DNA of 64,000 nucleotides. Origin: Sporolactobacillus pectinivorans (GTDB lineage Bacteria; Bacillota; Bacilli; Bacillales; Sporolactobacillaceae). The stretch is from positions 1,944,102 to 2,008,101 of the forward strand of contig NZ_NXGA01000001.1 in assembly GCF_002802965.1 (NCBI RefSeq), in the 5' to 3' direction. The position numbers and the translations under genes are program-made. Shown here in pieces: positions 28,420-37,814 of the stretch (position 1 is its first letter; each line of letters opens with the position of its first letter). Under the pieces are notes generated by a model, which saw nothing but the letters and a program-made list of their open reading frames with translations, had not been told where the DNA came from and searched no databases.

Positions 28420-28444
28420 TTGCAATGATAAAAGCATTGCAATC
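28418..28444 (+). terminator. Hairpin after the SPFH-RHH pair
   Basis: Perfect 10-bp stem GATTGCAATG/CATTGCAATC with loop ATAAAAG, overlapping the RHH stop codon. There is no T-run, so termination is uncertain. Confidence 0.4.
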
Positions 28445-28510
28445 AATAGATAAAACGTTTCCACTATTATTTAGTGTATACTATTCATGAATTGACAAAT
28501 AGGGGGGCGG

Positions 28511-28981
28511 ATGATGACACGCGTGGGAGATTTAATGACCAGAGAAGTGATTACGGTTCATAAAAATGATACAATTCAAACACTGATCAAAGTGATGATC
28601 AGGAGCAGAATAGGCGGCGTTCCGGTTGTTAATGAGAGAAGTATACTGACAGGATTTATCAGCGATGGGGATATTCTTCGTGCTATTGCTCCAAAACGGC
28701 AGAATATTTACGATTTTTACAGCATAATTTCGGCTGTCAGAGTAGAAATTAGGCCTGAATTGTTAAAGGATCTTCTTGAAAAAAATGTGAAAGATCTGAT
28801 GAAAAAAAAGAATATTCACTCCGTTTATGCGGACAATGAACTAGACGCTGTTCTGCGGGCACTGTCGCATGCGCATATCAAAAAAGTCCCTGTCACAGAT
28901 GATGAAAAGCATGTTGTCGGTATCATCAGCCGCAGTGATATCATCCGCCATGTCGGTGAACAGGCAGTCAATTATAAATAA
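28511..28981 (+). CDS. CBS-domain pair protein
   Basis: A 156-residue protein consisting of two CBS domains and little else: VGDLMTREVITVHKNDTI...GGVPVVN...GFISDGDILRAI, then VKDLMKKKNIHSVYADN...KKVPVTDDEKHVVGIISRSDIIRH. CBS pairs bind adenine nucleotides or related ligands and report energy or redox state. No effector domain is attached, so it may act on a partner. GGGGGCGG precedes the ATG at 28511 (a second ATG follows directly). A strong terminator ends the unit. Confidence 0.88.
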   Translation: MMTRVGDLMTREVITVHKNDTIQTLIKVMIRSRIGGVPVVNERSILTGFISDGDILRAIAPKRQNIYDFYSIISAVRVEIRPELLKDLLEKNVKDLMKKKNIHSVYADNELDAVLRALSHAHIKKVPVTDDEKHVVGIISRSDIIRHVGEQAVNYK

Positions 28982-29017
28982 ATTGCTGGAAGCTTAATAA
29001 TTATTGCAATCGATACA

Positions 29018-29057
29018 AAAAGAGCAGAAGGGAAGGACAATTCTCTTCTGCTCTTTT
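29018..29057 (+). terminator. Intrinsic terminator after the CBS gene
   Basis: Thirteen-bp stem AAAAGAGCAGAAG/CTTCTGCTCTTTT with a 14-base loop. The rest of the gap to the convergent MFS gene (29058-29300) shows nothing recognisable. Confidence 0.88.
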
Positions 29058-29300
29058 CCTATAGAGAGGAACGTGCCCTACTGATAGGATTCGGCGCAGT
29101 ATCGGAATGCAGAATACATAGATTGAAATAAGAAATTTCTGTTATGGGCTAAAATGTCCATCAGGCACATATTCCTACCATATGGCATGTGGATCTAATA
29201 TATTTACAGCAGCATGATCTGCTGCACGAATAATCAGTCAGAGTTCTGAATACAGCATCAACTTAAAAATGATTGAAAGGCTAATATATTGATCACGCAT

Positions 29301-30584
29301 TCAGGTTTCATTAGAAAATGTTTGTTCTGAGATGTTTGTTCTGGCTGAAAATCCGTAGTCTCTTGGTTTTACCTTGCTCGCAGCGGGCATATTGCGGAGC
29401 ACGGGCGTCAGAGCCACGTAAACTGAGTAGAAGAGAAATCCAAAACTTGAGAAGGTAAATATCGCACTGGGCCCAAACAGAGCGCTGAATGTCCCGCCTG
29501 CGAGTGCACCGAGCGGCATCATGCAGGTTGCAATGCTTGCCACGACTGACATAACACGTGCCAGAAGATCTTTAGGTACGAGATTCTGCATCACCGTGGC
29601 ATTAATTACATTATTACAACCAAGCGGAATCAAGCTTGCAGAAAACAGCAATATTCTCATCAGGCTGTTTGGAGTCAGAGCTGCGCTGATCCATAGGCAA
29701 AAACCGATCAGATAGCCGAATGTCAGCATTTTTCCGACAGCGATTTTTTCAAAGAATCCTGCACACAGCGCACCAACGAGGCTGCCGACAGCCATTCCGG
29801 CCAGCATCAGTCCATAGATCCATGAACCTCCGAGAAAATTAGCATAGGAGGGAAGCGATGCTGTCAGTGCGCCGAGAGAGAAATTCGTGACTTGTCCGGA
29901 GATGATCATTCTTCCGATCACTGAGTGAAAAACAATATGAAATCCCTCTTTGAGATCAGAAAAGTAGATCCGAATCTGCTGATGGACCGAAGTCCTGTGA
30001 ACAGATTGCGAGGCACTCGGAAGTGAAAGCATTGAAAAAAGAATCACAGCGATAAGAAATGTGATGATATCAGCCGTGTAGATGGAAATCGCCCCAACAA
30101 GTGCAACAAGGACGCCGCCAACCGCATTGAAGACGGACTCGGTTCCCTGATAAGCGAGGGCCATAGCCGAATTCGCCCGAACTCTCTGTTCTTTCTTTAG
30201 AATATGGGGGATGAGCGCATTCTCTGCGGGGAAGGAAAACTGGCTTAGAAAAGAAACGATGGGCATAACGACGAGGATGAGGGTCACAGAGAGCCTGCCG
30301 CTTAAAGAAGCAATAGGAATCAGGGAGAGGATAGCAGCCTGAAGGAACTGAGTGGTGATCAAAAGCTTTTGTATCGAATACCTGTCAAGAATGGGGCCGA
30401 CGGTAAATTGAAAGGCACGTGGAAAGAGCGTCAGGAAACCGGCAAGACCGGAATAAAAAGCCGATCCCCCCAACCTGTAGACGAGCCACATTGCAGCTAC
30501 ATAGTACATGCTGTCACCGATATTGGCAATCAGCCGCGCAGAGAAAAGCAAACTAAAATTCTTATTGTGCAGTAAGCCGTTCAA
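29301..30584 (-). CDS. MFS transporter, putative drug/metabolite exporter
   Basis: A 427-residue major facilitator of the MFS_3 type (relatives of macrolide-efflux and enterobactin-exporter proteins), with about 12 hydrophobic segments. It starts NKNFSLLFSARLIANIGDSMYYVAAMWLVY and has GPILDRYSIQK in the loop between helices 2 and 3 (motif A position) and an intact second half. TTG start at 30584 with AAGGAAG upstream on the minus strand. The substrate cannot be told. It stands alone, convergent with the CBS gene. Confidence 0.8.
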   Translation of the reverse strand: MNGLLHNKNFSLLFSARLIANIGDSMYYVAAMWLVYRLGGSAFYSGLAGFLTLFPRAFQFTVGPILDRYSIQKLLITTQFLQAAILSLIPIASLSGRLSVTLILVVMPIVSFLSQFSFPAENALIPHILKKEQRVRANSAMALAYQGTESVFNAVGGVLVALVGAISIYTADIITFLIAVILFSMLSLPSASQSVHRTSVHQQIRIYFSDLKEGFHIVFHSVIGRMIISGQVTNFSLGALTASLPSYANFLGGSWIYGLMLAGMAVGSLVGALCAGFFEKIAVGKMLTFGYLIGFCLWISAALTPNSLMRILLFSASLIPLGCNNVINATVMQNLVPKDLLARVMSVVASIATCMMPLGALAGGTFSALFGPSAIFTFSSFGFLFYSVYVALTPVLRNMPAASKVKPRDYGFSARTNISEQTFSNET

Positions 30585-30750
30585 TTTTCAGGACTTCCTT
30601 TTTGTCGATGAGAAAGCTAAAGCTAGAATATGAACCCGCCTTCAATCATCTTCATTTCGGAAAATTATAACACATTTATACAGTAATATGGATAATAGAT
30701 TCATGAAAATAAATGATTTATCTAAATATTGTCCTGAAAAAATAGAAGCT

Positions 30751-31209
30751 TTACTCAATCTGTAATGTATTCAATGAATCTGCGTGTTTCTGGACGTAGA
30801 CCATTTCACCGCCATAGTGCCCGGTCAATGTGAGTGTAACCGAACCGGCCAGACAGAGAATCAAAACTGCGGGGGCAATAACTCTCTTTTTAAAAAGAGA
30901 GTTAAAAATTTTGAGTGCAACCGCCGCACCAAATAGCAATAAAGTTATTGTTGCATAGGCCTTATGAATGTGCACGAGTGAGCGGTAGCTGTTGCCCCAG
31001 TGTGAATACGCAAATTGTTCGGCGCCGTCACCTGATAAATAGGCAATAATACCTGAAAGGAAACCCAGGGATAATAGCAGCAGGGCTGCTCTGTCAAAAA
31101 AGTCCTTCTTCCAGATAGCGATTATTTGGAATGCTGTTCCGACAATTAACAGTGCAATTGGAAAATGGACAAGCAATGGGTGAAGCGGTGTTCCAAACAC
31201 ATGAATCAT
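30751..31209 (-). CDS. DUF2231-type integral membrane protein
   Basis: A 152-residue protein with four hydrophobic segments, starting FGTPLHPLLVHFPIALLIVG, the HP-HFPIAL signature of DUF2231 membrane proteins (often near redox or cytochrome functions). HIHKAYATITLL and TGHYGGEMVY add further conserved histidines, which could bind heme or metal; this is inference. AGGAG lies directly against ATG 31209, so GTG at 31200 may be the actual start. It lies 53 bases after the sensor kinase on the same strand and may belong to its operon. Confidence 0.7.
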   Translation of the reverse strand: MIHVFGTPLHPLLVHFPIALLIVGTAFQIIAIWKKDFFDRAALLLLSLGFLSGIIAYLSGDGAEQFAYSHWGNSYRSLVHIHKAYATITLLLFGAAVALKIFNSLFKKRVIAPAVLILCLAGSVTLTLTGHYGGEMVYVQKHADSLNTLQIE

Positions 31210-31261
31210 CTCCTTTTGCTTACTGATTCAGCTTACAAAAGGAAACTGAAAAAGAACTGAA

Positions 31262-32530
31262 TTACTCTGCGCTTGCCAGGACGGGCAAACTTACTGTGAA
31301 GGTTGTACCGAGTTCCATAGCACTATCAGTGGTGATCGTCCCTTTGTAGGCACTGACGATCTCACTGGCGATTGACAGGCCCAAACCGCTGCCGCCGCTT
31401 TGTCTGGCTCTGCCTTTTTCTACCCGGTAAAACCTTTCAAAAACATGTTCTCGCTCTTCTTTTGCGATACCAATACCGGAGTCTTTTACTGAAAAGTTTA
31501 ACCGCTTTTTATCGCTATTAATCCATATGCTTAATTCAATCCGATCGTATTTTTTTGTATACTTCAAAGCATTGTCAAGAAAAATAGTGAACAGCTGTTT
31601 GATTTCCAACGGATTGGCCAGAAGATAAACTTCTTTCTCGGGAATATTACCGGTAAATACTTTACCCTCGTCAATAGACCTTTGTTTGTAAAAGGTGATC
31701 ATTGGGCGGATCATGCGAATCAGCGGAAAAGTCTTTTTTTCCGCCGTCAATCCGTGGTTGTCGGCACGGGCTAAAGAGAGCAGCTGGCTGATCAGCTTGT
31801 CCATGTCTTTAACTTCCGCTTTCAAGTCAACGAGTGTTTCCTTTGAAGACTCAGATAATCGTCCTTTCTCTTCTGCTTCAAAAAATTCCAGCGATGCTGA
31901 GAAGACGCTGAGCGGTGTCCGCATTTCATGGCTGGCATCAGCGACAAATGCGCGCTGCTTCTCAAAATTTCGCTTGACAGGAAGCACAGCTCGTCTGGCA
32001 AGGAAATGGGCAATGATCACGGAAAGTGTTGCGGCGCATATACCCATTACAAACAAAATTCTGAACCACCATTCAATCTGCTCATGCGTTTTAATGATTT
32101 CTTTGGCGATGACGATATATCCAGTCTGTACTCCCTCATGCATAACAGGTTCAATTGCATAAATAATCAATGTATTATGCCCAGAAGATTCTTTAGTCTG
32201 TACGATTCCGGTGTATTCCCTGCTTTTCAGCTTTGAAAGAAGAGTGTTCCTTAAGCTCGTTGGCAGTGATCCTCTGTACACAATATCCTTGCCATCTTCT
32301 GAAAGAAATGCGGATAAGTAGAGCGAATGCCTGAAAGGGCCGCCCTCAAGGTGATGTGTATCAGCAAATTCAATGGCCTGATCATGGGCAAGATCGTCAA
32401 CTTGCCAACTTACAGATTGATAAATCATATTCTTAAAAACAAAAAATAAAATAAAAAAAATTGCTGCAAGGGTCAGAAAAAACCAGAGACTGTAAGTCAT
32501 TGTCAATTTTCTCTCCAGCTGCTTAAACAT
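31262..32530 (-). CDS. Sensor histidine kinase
   Basis: A 422-residue membrane kinase. Two membrane segments (about residues 14-34 and 158-178) flank an extracellular domain of some 120 residues. Then come HisKA (DASHEMRTPLSVF, phosphoacceptor His) and HATPase_c with N-box IFLDNALKYTKK, G1 KDSGIGI and G2 GGSGLGL. Its start overlaps the end of the response-regulator gene by 8 bases, so the pair is co-translated. The signal is unknown. Confidence 0.92.
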   Translation of the reverse strand: MFKQLERKLTMTYSLWFFLTLAAIFFILFFVFKNMIYQSVSWQVDDLAHDQAIEFADTHHLEGGPFRHSLYLSAFLSEDGKDIVYRGSLPTSLRNTLLSKLKSREYTGIVQTKESSGHNTLIIYAIEPVMHEGVQTGYIVIAKEIIKTHEQIEWWFRILFVMGICAATLSVIIAHFLARRAVLPVKRNFEKQRAFVADASHEMRTPLSVFSASLEFFEAEEKGRLSESSKETLVDLKAEVKDMDKLISQLLSLARADNHGLTAEKKTFPLIRMIRPMITFYKQRSIDEGKVFTGNIPEKEVYLLANPLEIKQLFTIFLDNALKYTKKYDRIELSIWINSDKKRLNFSVKDSGIGIAKEEREHVFERFYRVEKGRARQSGGSGLGLSIASEIVSAYKGTITTDSAMELGTTFTVSLPVLASAE

Positions 32531-33203
32531 TGTCGCCCATCCACATGTAACCGAACCCGCGGATCGTTTTTATATAGCTGTTTCGCTTGGTTTGGCCCAG
32601 CTTTTTTCTAAGAAGCTTGACGAAAGCTTCCATCGTATTATAAGTGACTTCGCTTTCTTCTTCCCATACTCTGGAAATAATCTGATCCTTCGAAAGAATT
32701 CTCCCGGTGTTTTTGACAAAATAAACAAGCAGCTGAAATTCTCTCGGTGTCAGGATAATTGTCTCACTACCCCGTATGATCGTGTGATTCGCCAAATCAA
32801 TAGTCAGGTCGTGGGAAGTGATAATATCGTGATCGATCGGGAAAAAGTTTCGCCTTGAAAGAGAGCGGATACGTGCGAAGAGCTCTTCGAAAGCGAACGG
32901 CTTGGCCAGGTAGTCGTCAGCACCGGCATCCAGTCCGCTCACCCGGTCTTCCAGCCCGCTTCTTGCTGTCAGCATCAATATGGCGCCGCTGTAACCTTCG
33001 CTTCGAAGAGTCCTGCTGACCTGAATGCCGTCGCGTTCAGGCAGCATCCAGTCCAGAACAATCACGTCATAGTCGCCGGTCAGTGCCTGATCGCAGGCAC
33101 TGATTCCATCTTCAACCCAGTCGGCGGTAAACTGTTCCTTTTTAAGCATTTTGACGATTAATTTTCCTAAACGTTGATCATCTTCCGCAAGCAATATTTT
33201 CAT
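32523..33203 (-). CDS. OmpR-family response regulator
   Basis: A 226-residue regulator. The receiver domain has the acidic pocket LAEDD, phosphoacceptor Asp in VIVLDWMLPERDG, Thr in LMLTARS and Lys in LAKPFAF. The C-terminal winged helix has LTPREFQLLVYFVKNTGRILSKDQI and ends VKTIRGFGYMW-like (IKTIRGFGYMW). It is the first gene of the kinase operon. AT-rich sequence with TATAAT upstream (around 33235-33250) may be its promoter. Confidence 0.93.
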   Translation of the reverse strand: MKILLAEDDQRLGKLIVKMLKKEQFTADWVEDGISACDQALTGDYDVIVLDWMLPERDGIQVSRTLRSEGYSGAILMLTARSGLEDRVSGLDAGADDYLAKPFAFEELFARIRSLSRRNFFPIDHDIITSHDLTIDLANHTIIRGSETIILTPREFQLLVYFVKNTGRILSKDQIISRVWEEESEVTYNTMEAFVKLLRKKLGQTKRNSYIKTIRGFGYMWMGDNV

Positions 33204-33308
33204 GACTTAACCCTCATTTTCAACATCTTTATTCTATTATTATATATAAAGTTCGGGTGGTTAAAAAGGGTATGACTTTTTCTCCATTTTCAGCTGAGTT
33301 GAGATCTC

Positions 33309-33337
33309 TTTCAATAAAAAGGTGAGTTTGCTATAAT
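33309..33337 (+). promoter_or_regulatory. Candidate promoter for miaB-ymcA
   Basis: TATAAT (33332-33337) with an extended -10 TG at 33329-33330. The weak -35 TTTCAA lies at 33309-33314 with a 17-base spacer. Confidence 0.5.
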
Positions 33338-33466
33338 TTACTGATGATACTAATTTCTAAATAGGTTGTTCGAAAAGCCGTCGAATGATAAACAGCGAAT
33401 TTTTTTATTAACTCGTTTTTCCTGTGTCGTCTTTTCGTACGGACTTTAATTAAAGGGGGATCTGCT

Positions 33467-34954
33467 GTGGTTGAGTCAAAGTTCAGCAAAGTGGATTTTT
33501 CGAAATACTTTCAACCGCCTTCTCTGAAAGACGCACGGAGACGTCGCAGAGAGCCGGTTCATATTATAAATGATTTCAGTATTCCGGAAGAAATGAAGAC
33601 CATTGGCAAGGGTAGAAAATACTTGATTGAGACATATGGATGCCAGATGAATGAAGCTGATACCGAGGTGATGGCGGGCATTCTCGAAAAAATGGCTTAT
33701 CTTGAGACCGAAGATGCCAGCCAGGCTGATGTGATTCTGATCAACACTTGTGCGATCCGTGAAAATGCGGAGAACCGGGTATTCGGACACATTGGGCGTA
33801 TGAAGCAGCTGAAACTGGAGAAGCCGGGACTGATTATTGGACTGTGCGGCTGTATGGCACAGGAAGAAACCGTCGTCAACAAGGTATTGCAAACGTACCC
33901 ACAGGTTGATCTGATTTTTGGTACGCATAATATTCACAGATTGCCGCAGCTGCTGCAGGAGGCCTTGTTCAGCAAGGAAATGGTCATTGAGGTCTGGTCC
34001 AAGGAAGGTGATGTCGTTGAAAACCTTCCGATCGCAAGGCACGGACACTTTCAGGCGTGGGTCAATATTATGTTCGGCTGCGATAAGTTCTGTACGTACT
34101 GCATTGTGCCTTATACCCGTGGCAAAGAACGGAGCCGCCGTCCCGAAGAAATTATCAATGAAGTACGGGATCTGGCGCGGCGCGGATACAAAGAGATTAC
34201 ACTGCTCGGACAGAATGTCAACGCATATGGGAAAGATTTAAAGGATCTCGATCATTATGGTCTTGGCAAGCTGATGGATGAAATCCGGAAAATTGGAATT
34301 CCTCGCGTCCGCTTTACAACAAGCCATCCAAAAGATTTCGATGATCATTTGATCGAGGTTCTCGGCAAGGGAGGGAACCTCTGCGAACATATTCATCTGC
34401 CTGTCCAGTCTGGAAATTCGGATATTCTGAAGATCATGGGGCGCGGCTATACGCGCGAACGTTATCTGGATCTTTTTCACAAGATCAGAAATGGAGTTCC
34501 GAACGCCTCTTTTACAACAGATATTATTGTTGGTTTTCCGAACGAAACGGAAGAACAGTTTGAAGATACCCTGTCTCTTGTAAAGGAGTGCCGCTTCGAC
34601 GGAGCCTACACTTTTATCTATTCACCGCGTGCGGGAACGCCTGCAGCGCGGATGAAAGACAATGTGCCGATGGATGTCAAAAAGGAACGGTTGCAGCGCC
34701 TGAACCGGCTGGTAGACAAGCTGGCCGCTGAAAGTAATGCCCAGTATCAGGATCAGGTTGTGGAAGTACTGGTCGAAGGTGAGAGCCGCAAGAATGCTGA
34801 CGTGCTCTCAGGACATACCAGAACCAATAAAGTCGTCAATTTTACCGGTCCAAAATCATTGATCGGGCAACTTGTCAATGTGAAAATTACCGACGCAAAG
34901 ATGTGGTCACTGGACGGGGAATGGCAGAAAGAACCCGAGGTAGCCGGGCGATGA
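33467..34954 (+). CDS. miaB: tRNA-2-methylthio-N6-dimethylallyladenosine synthase
   Basis: MiaB adds the 2-methylthio group to i6A37 of tRNAs. The 495-residue protein has the N-terminal UPF0004 cluster domain ([25 protein letters not shown]), the radical-SAM motif [15 protein letters not shown] and a C-terminal TRAM domain. The N-terminal extension of about 65 residues is normal for Bacillus. GTG start after GGGGGATC. Its stop overlaps the start of ymcA. Confidence 0.96.
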   Translation: MVESKFSKVDFSKYFQPPSLKDARRRRREPVHIINDFSIPEEMKTIGKGRKYLIETYGCQMNEADTEVMAGILEKMAYLETEDASQADVILINTCAIRENAENRVFGHIGRMKQLKLEKPGLIIGLCGCMAQEETVVNKVLQTYPQVDLIFGTHNIHRLPQLLQEALFSKEMVIEVWSKEGDVVENLPIARHGHFQAWVNIMFGCDKFCTYCIVPYTRGKERSRRPEEIINEVRDLARRGYKEITLLGQNVNAYGKDLKDLDHYGLGKLMDEIRKIGIPRVRFTTSHPKDFDDHLIEVLGKGGNLCEHIHLPVQSGNSDILKIMGRGYTRERYLDLFHKIRNGVPNASFTTDIIVGFPNETEEQFEDTLSLVKECRFDGAYTFIYSPRAGTPAARMKDNVPMDVKKERLQRLNRLVDKLAAESNAQYQDQVVEVLVEGESRKNADVLSGHTRTNKVVNFTGPKSLIGQLVNVKITDAKMWSLDGEWQKEPEVAGR

Positions 34955-35331
34955 ACGATTATTTTTCAAATGAGGAAATTCTGGCAAAAGCGAAAGAAGT
35001 TGCCAAACACTTGTCTTCTACGGAACAGGTCAGGTTTTATAAACAAGCCGAGGAAAAAATCAGTGCGAATCAGAAAGTGCAAGCCTTGGTTGATGAAATA
35101 AAAAAATATCAGAAAGAGTCTGTCAATCTGCAGCACTTTCAGAAGCATGAAGCATACAGGCAGAATGAGGCAAAGATTGACGAGCTTCAAAAGGAGCTGG
35201 ACAGCATTCCTGTTGTCATGGAATTTAAACAGTCACAGGGTGAAGTCAATGATTTTCTGCAGCTGATTGTAAACCTTGTTTCCAGCCGCATTACAGATTC
35301 GGGGGAAAATAGTTCGGAGAATATAAAATAG
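34951..35331 (+). CDS. ymcA: RicA/YmcA regulator
   Basis: A 126-residue, mainly helical YlbF/YmcA-family protein. In B. subtilis RicA forms a complex with YlbF and YaaT that modulates RNase Y maturation events and speeds up the sporulation phosphorelay. Typical segments are [26 protein letters not shown] and [22 protein letters not shown]. The open frame reaches back to 34903, but ATG 34951 overlaps the miaB stop (ATGA) and has GAGGT upstream. It is slightly shorter than the B. subtilis protein at its C-terminus. Confidence 0.93.
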   Translation: MNDYFSNEEILAKAKEVAKHLSSTEQVRFYKQAEEKISANQKVQALVDEIKKYQKESVNLQHFQKHEAYRQNEAKIDELQKELDSIPVVMEFKQSQGEVNDFLQLIVNLVSSRITDSGENSSENIK

Positions 35332-35560
35332 TATTTTAACCGGTAATAGCTATGGATGTCTGCAAAGCCCTGATAAAGAAGAAATTGCCCAACCTTTGGG
35401 CGCAGACTAACGGATAGTTGTGAGAGCGATAGATGGTTTTCTCGTGCTTAACTTGTCGCAGGCGCATTTCCAAAGATGGTACATGCATGTTCTTAGTTCA
35501 GTCCTCTGTCACCTGGTTCCTTATACCGCTTTTTCTAAATTTGCATATGCTTTCTGTATC

Positions 35561-35593
35561 AAAAACTCCTTGATGTACAGGGAGTTTTTTTTT
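35561..35593 (+). terminator. Intrinsic terminator after ymcA
   Basis: AAAAACTCC pairs with GGAGTTTTT, followed by a long T-run. The gap before it (35332-35560) also contains a possible large stem, GTCTGC-AAA-GCCC (35358-35370) with GGGC-GCAGAC (35398-35407), but no gene. Confidence 0.82.
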
Positions 35594-35594
35594 C

Positions 35595-35622
35595 ACATGT
35601 GTCATTCGCCTTGCATAACATG
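35595..35622 (+). promoter_or_regulatory. Candidate sigma-K promoter for cotE
   Basis: AC at 35595-35596, a 17-base gap, then CATAACATG (35614-35622), one base off CATAnnnTA. B. subtilis cotE has promoters for sigma-E and sigma-K. Confidence 0.45.
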
Positions 35623-35653
35623 ACAATGAAGAAGGCAAAGGAGGTTTGGACTT

Positions 35654-36211
35654 TTGGCAGATTATAGAGAAATTATCACAAAGGCCATTTGCGGAAAAGG
35701 GAAGAAATCCAGCCAGTCCGCGCATACCGTGACTCCGGCGCACAAACCCTCTAACATCCTGGGGTGCTGGGTCATCAATCATAAATATAAAACGGAATAT
35801 CAGAAGGATGTAGTCATTGTCGAAGGGACTTACGATATCAATACGTGGTATTCCTACAATAACAATACACGGACGGAAGTCGCCTGTGAAACGGTCAGCT
35901 ATCGTGACAAGGTACAGCTGAGTCTTCGCGACAAAAACCTGATTTCCGATAAAGTGGAATGCACATGCCGGCCGCTGCAGGAACCGAATTGCCTGGAAGC
36001 GAAGATATCGTCAAGCGGCAACAGAGTAGTGGCTCACGTTGAACGGGAATTCCTCGTTGAAGTGATTGGTGAAACCAAAGTCAAGGTGCAAGTGGATGAC
36101 GATGGCTTGGTTGAAGCAACCCTCGATGACGATGATGATGATGATGAACTTGAGAAAGAATTAAGCGGACTGGATTCCGAATTGCTCACAGATGAAGACG
36201 AAGATGAATAA
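35654..36211 (+). CDS. cotE: Outer spore coat morphogenetic protein CotE
   Basis: CotE organises the outer coat of the spore. The 185-residue protein follows the family closely: YREIITKAICGKGKK at the start, NILGCWVINHKYK, GTYDINTWYSYNNNTRTEV, EPNCLEA and EREFLVEVIGETKVKV. It ends in a very acidic tail (DDDDDDDELEKEL...DEDEDE). TTG start with AAAGGAGG about 10 bases before. It is preceded by a candidate mother-cell promoter. In B. subtilis mutS follows; here a minus-strand operon intervenes. Confidence 0.96.
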   Translation: MADYREIITKAICGKGKKSSQSAHTVTPAHKPSNILGCWVINHKYKTEYQKDVVIVEGTYDINTWYSYNNNTRTEVACETVSYRDKVQLSLRDKNLISDKVECTCRPLQEPNCLEAKISSSGNRVVAHVEREFLVEVIGETKVKVQVDDDGLVEATLDDDDDDDELEKELSGLDSELLTDEDEDE

Positions 36212-36269
36212 GACTGAGAGGGAGAGCTGACTCCCCCTTTTTTGTGCACGATAAGAAAGTGTAAAATTG

Positions 36270-36307
36270 GAGATATCACAGGATTTACAACTGTGGTATC
36301 TCTTTTT
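36270..36307 (+). terminator. Intrinsic terminator after cotE
   Basis: Twelve-bp stem GAGATATCACAG/CTGTGGTATCTC (one G-U pair), 9-base loop, then TTTTT. A weaker GGGAG/CTCCC hairpin with a T-run lies just upstream (36220-36243). From 36308 to 36570 I see no feature. Confidence 0.85.
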
Positions 36308-36570
36308 AAGATGAGTGTAGAATTTTGAAGAAGTCGACATCCCTGATTTGGCTTATTTTTCCTGCTTGAGGTCATATGGTCATCGCTCAATTGGACAAAA
36401 TTGGAAATGAAGTTTTTTATTTGTATTTGTTTAAATTCAACTGAATAGGGCCATAAGTTAAGCCAATTTTAAAGGCTCTATCAAATCAATGAAAGTTCAG
36501 CCCAAAGTTATGATAAAAAATCATTTGTGACCAACTACATATAAAAACCGGAATTCAAACTTTTTCCACA

Positions 36571-36599
36571 AAAAAAGAACGGTTTTTTTCGTTCTTTTT
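36571..36599 (-). terminator. Terminator for the MoxR operon
   Basis: AAAAAGAACG/CGTTCTTTTT stem, with T-runs on either strand. It lies 16 bases beyond the stop of the last minus-strand gene. Confidence 0.75.
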
Positions 36600-36614
36600 C
36601 GCTGTGTCAGATGA

Positions 36615-37814
36615 TTATGTCGGGTGGCTGCTGTTCTCGATCGCTTTCCTGAGCCGCGCTACAGAGTCAAAGAACGCTTTTTTTTCGTCCGGAAGCAGAT
36701 TCTGATGGCCGTATCTGACTTTTTGATAGTTTCGAACAAGATCCTGATCTGGAAGATGATCGAGACGCTGCAGCCACTCCGTCAGTGATTCCGAGAAATG
36801 GCGGCCTGACCCAGCTTTTTCTGCAATTTTCTGGAGATAAAAAATCGCTTTTCTGACTGGGTCTCTTGGCGCTAAGAGATGGCCGAAGAACTGCCTCTTT
36901 TCTTTCTTTTCCCCAAATGTGTCTGACTGTACAGCCGATGAGACTGACGCATTGATTTTTATGTCCGCAATACGGAGTTTTCTTTTTCGCAGCCACAGGT
37001 AGAAAGTGATAACCAGAATTGTGACCAATGCAAGTGCGATCCACAATCCGTAATGATGCTGCGGATAAATAGGGTGACTCGTTCGATTGCTACTTTCCTG
37101 GTTGGCGTTCGAATTCTGCAGTGCTTTCATGGGTTTGATGAGCCTATTCGAATTAGCAAAGTGATTCAGGAAAATCCAGCAAGCATTAAAAATGCTATAC
37201 AATGCGTTTTTTAAAAGAACATTGAATAGTAAATCATAGATCCATATGAATAAAGGTTTAAGCATGGAGACTATCAATGCCAGGACCGCTGCAGCGAAAA
37301 TAAACATTGCTGTCAGACCAGGCATATATCGGTTTTCACTGCGATTTTCTACGACCAGGAGAACGTTTAAAACAATCAGTTCTGCCAACAAAACCAGAAA
37401 AATAAAGTTGCGATGGCCGATTGGGAAAAAAAGATAATAATAGATGGCTGCAGAAGCAGAAATCAGGAAAAGCAACCATAAGTGGGCCGCATCGCGCCTT
37501 TCCAGGCCAATAGATGAAAAATATAGAAAGAGAATTGCGATCAGGCAGGATGGCAGAAAAAGGATATGAAAAAACAGAAAAGCGGCTAAACCAATTGCGA
37601 CCGAAAGTATCAGAATATTTGACAGTGCAGCCTTTTTCCATTTAAAAAGGCTGACCATAAACGTCGATTGAATGACGGCAAGCACTGCGAGCGGTAAAAA
37701 GACCGCCCACTTTGCCGGGCTTAAAGGAAACAGTACTAAATAAGAAAATAGCAAGCAAAAACATGAGTATAAAACTAATGGAAGAAACGGTTGCATTTTA
37801 GTCAACGGCTGCAC
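36615..37814 (-). CDS. Membrane protein with DUF4129-like tail (TgpA/YebA-like, no transglutaminase core)
   Basis: A 399-residue protein with about seven hydrophobic segments in the first 205 residues, a further membrane segment near 258-280, and a soluble tail ending FYLQKIAEKAGSGRHFSESLTEWLQRL...LVRNYQKVRYG, which fits DUF4129. In MoxR-DUF58 operons this place is usually taken by a TgpA/YebA protein of about 700 residues with a transglutaminase-like domain between the two parts. That domain, with its Cys/His/Asp, is absent here. It overlaps the DUF58 gene by 17 bases. Confidence 0.7.
   Translation of the reverse strand: MQPLTKMQPFLPLVLYSCFCLLFSYLVLFPLSPAKWAVFLPLAVLAVIQSTFMVSLFKWKKAALSNILILSVAIGLAAFLFFHILFLPSCLIAILFLYFSSIGLERRDAAHLWLLFLISASAAIYYYLFFPIGHRNFIFLVLLAELIVLNVLLVVENRSENRYMPGLTAMFIFAAAVLALIVSMLKPLFIWIYDLLFNVLLKNALYSIFNACWIFLNHFANSNRLIKPMKALQNSNANQESSNRTSHPIYPQHHYGLWIALALVTILVITFYLWLRKRKLRIADIKINASVSSAVQSDTFGEKKEKRQFFGHLLAPRDPVRKAIFYLQKIAEKAGSGRHFSESLTEWLQRLDHLPDQDLVRNYQKVRYGHQNLLPDEKKAFFDSVARLRKAIENSSHPT

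Noticed and set aside
36034..36390. Serine-rich 118-codon minus-strand frame
   Set aside because: The serine run is the reverse reading of the Asp/Glu codons of the CotE tail.
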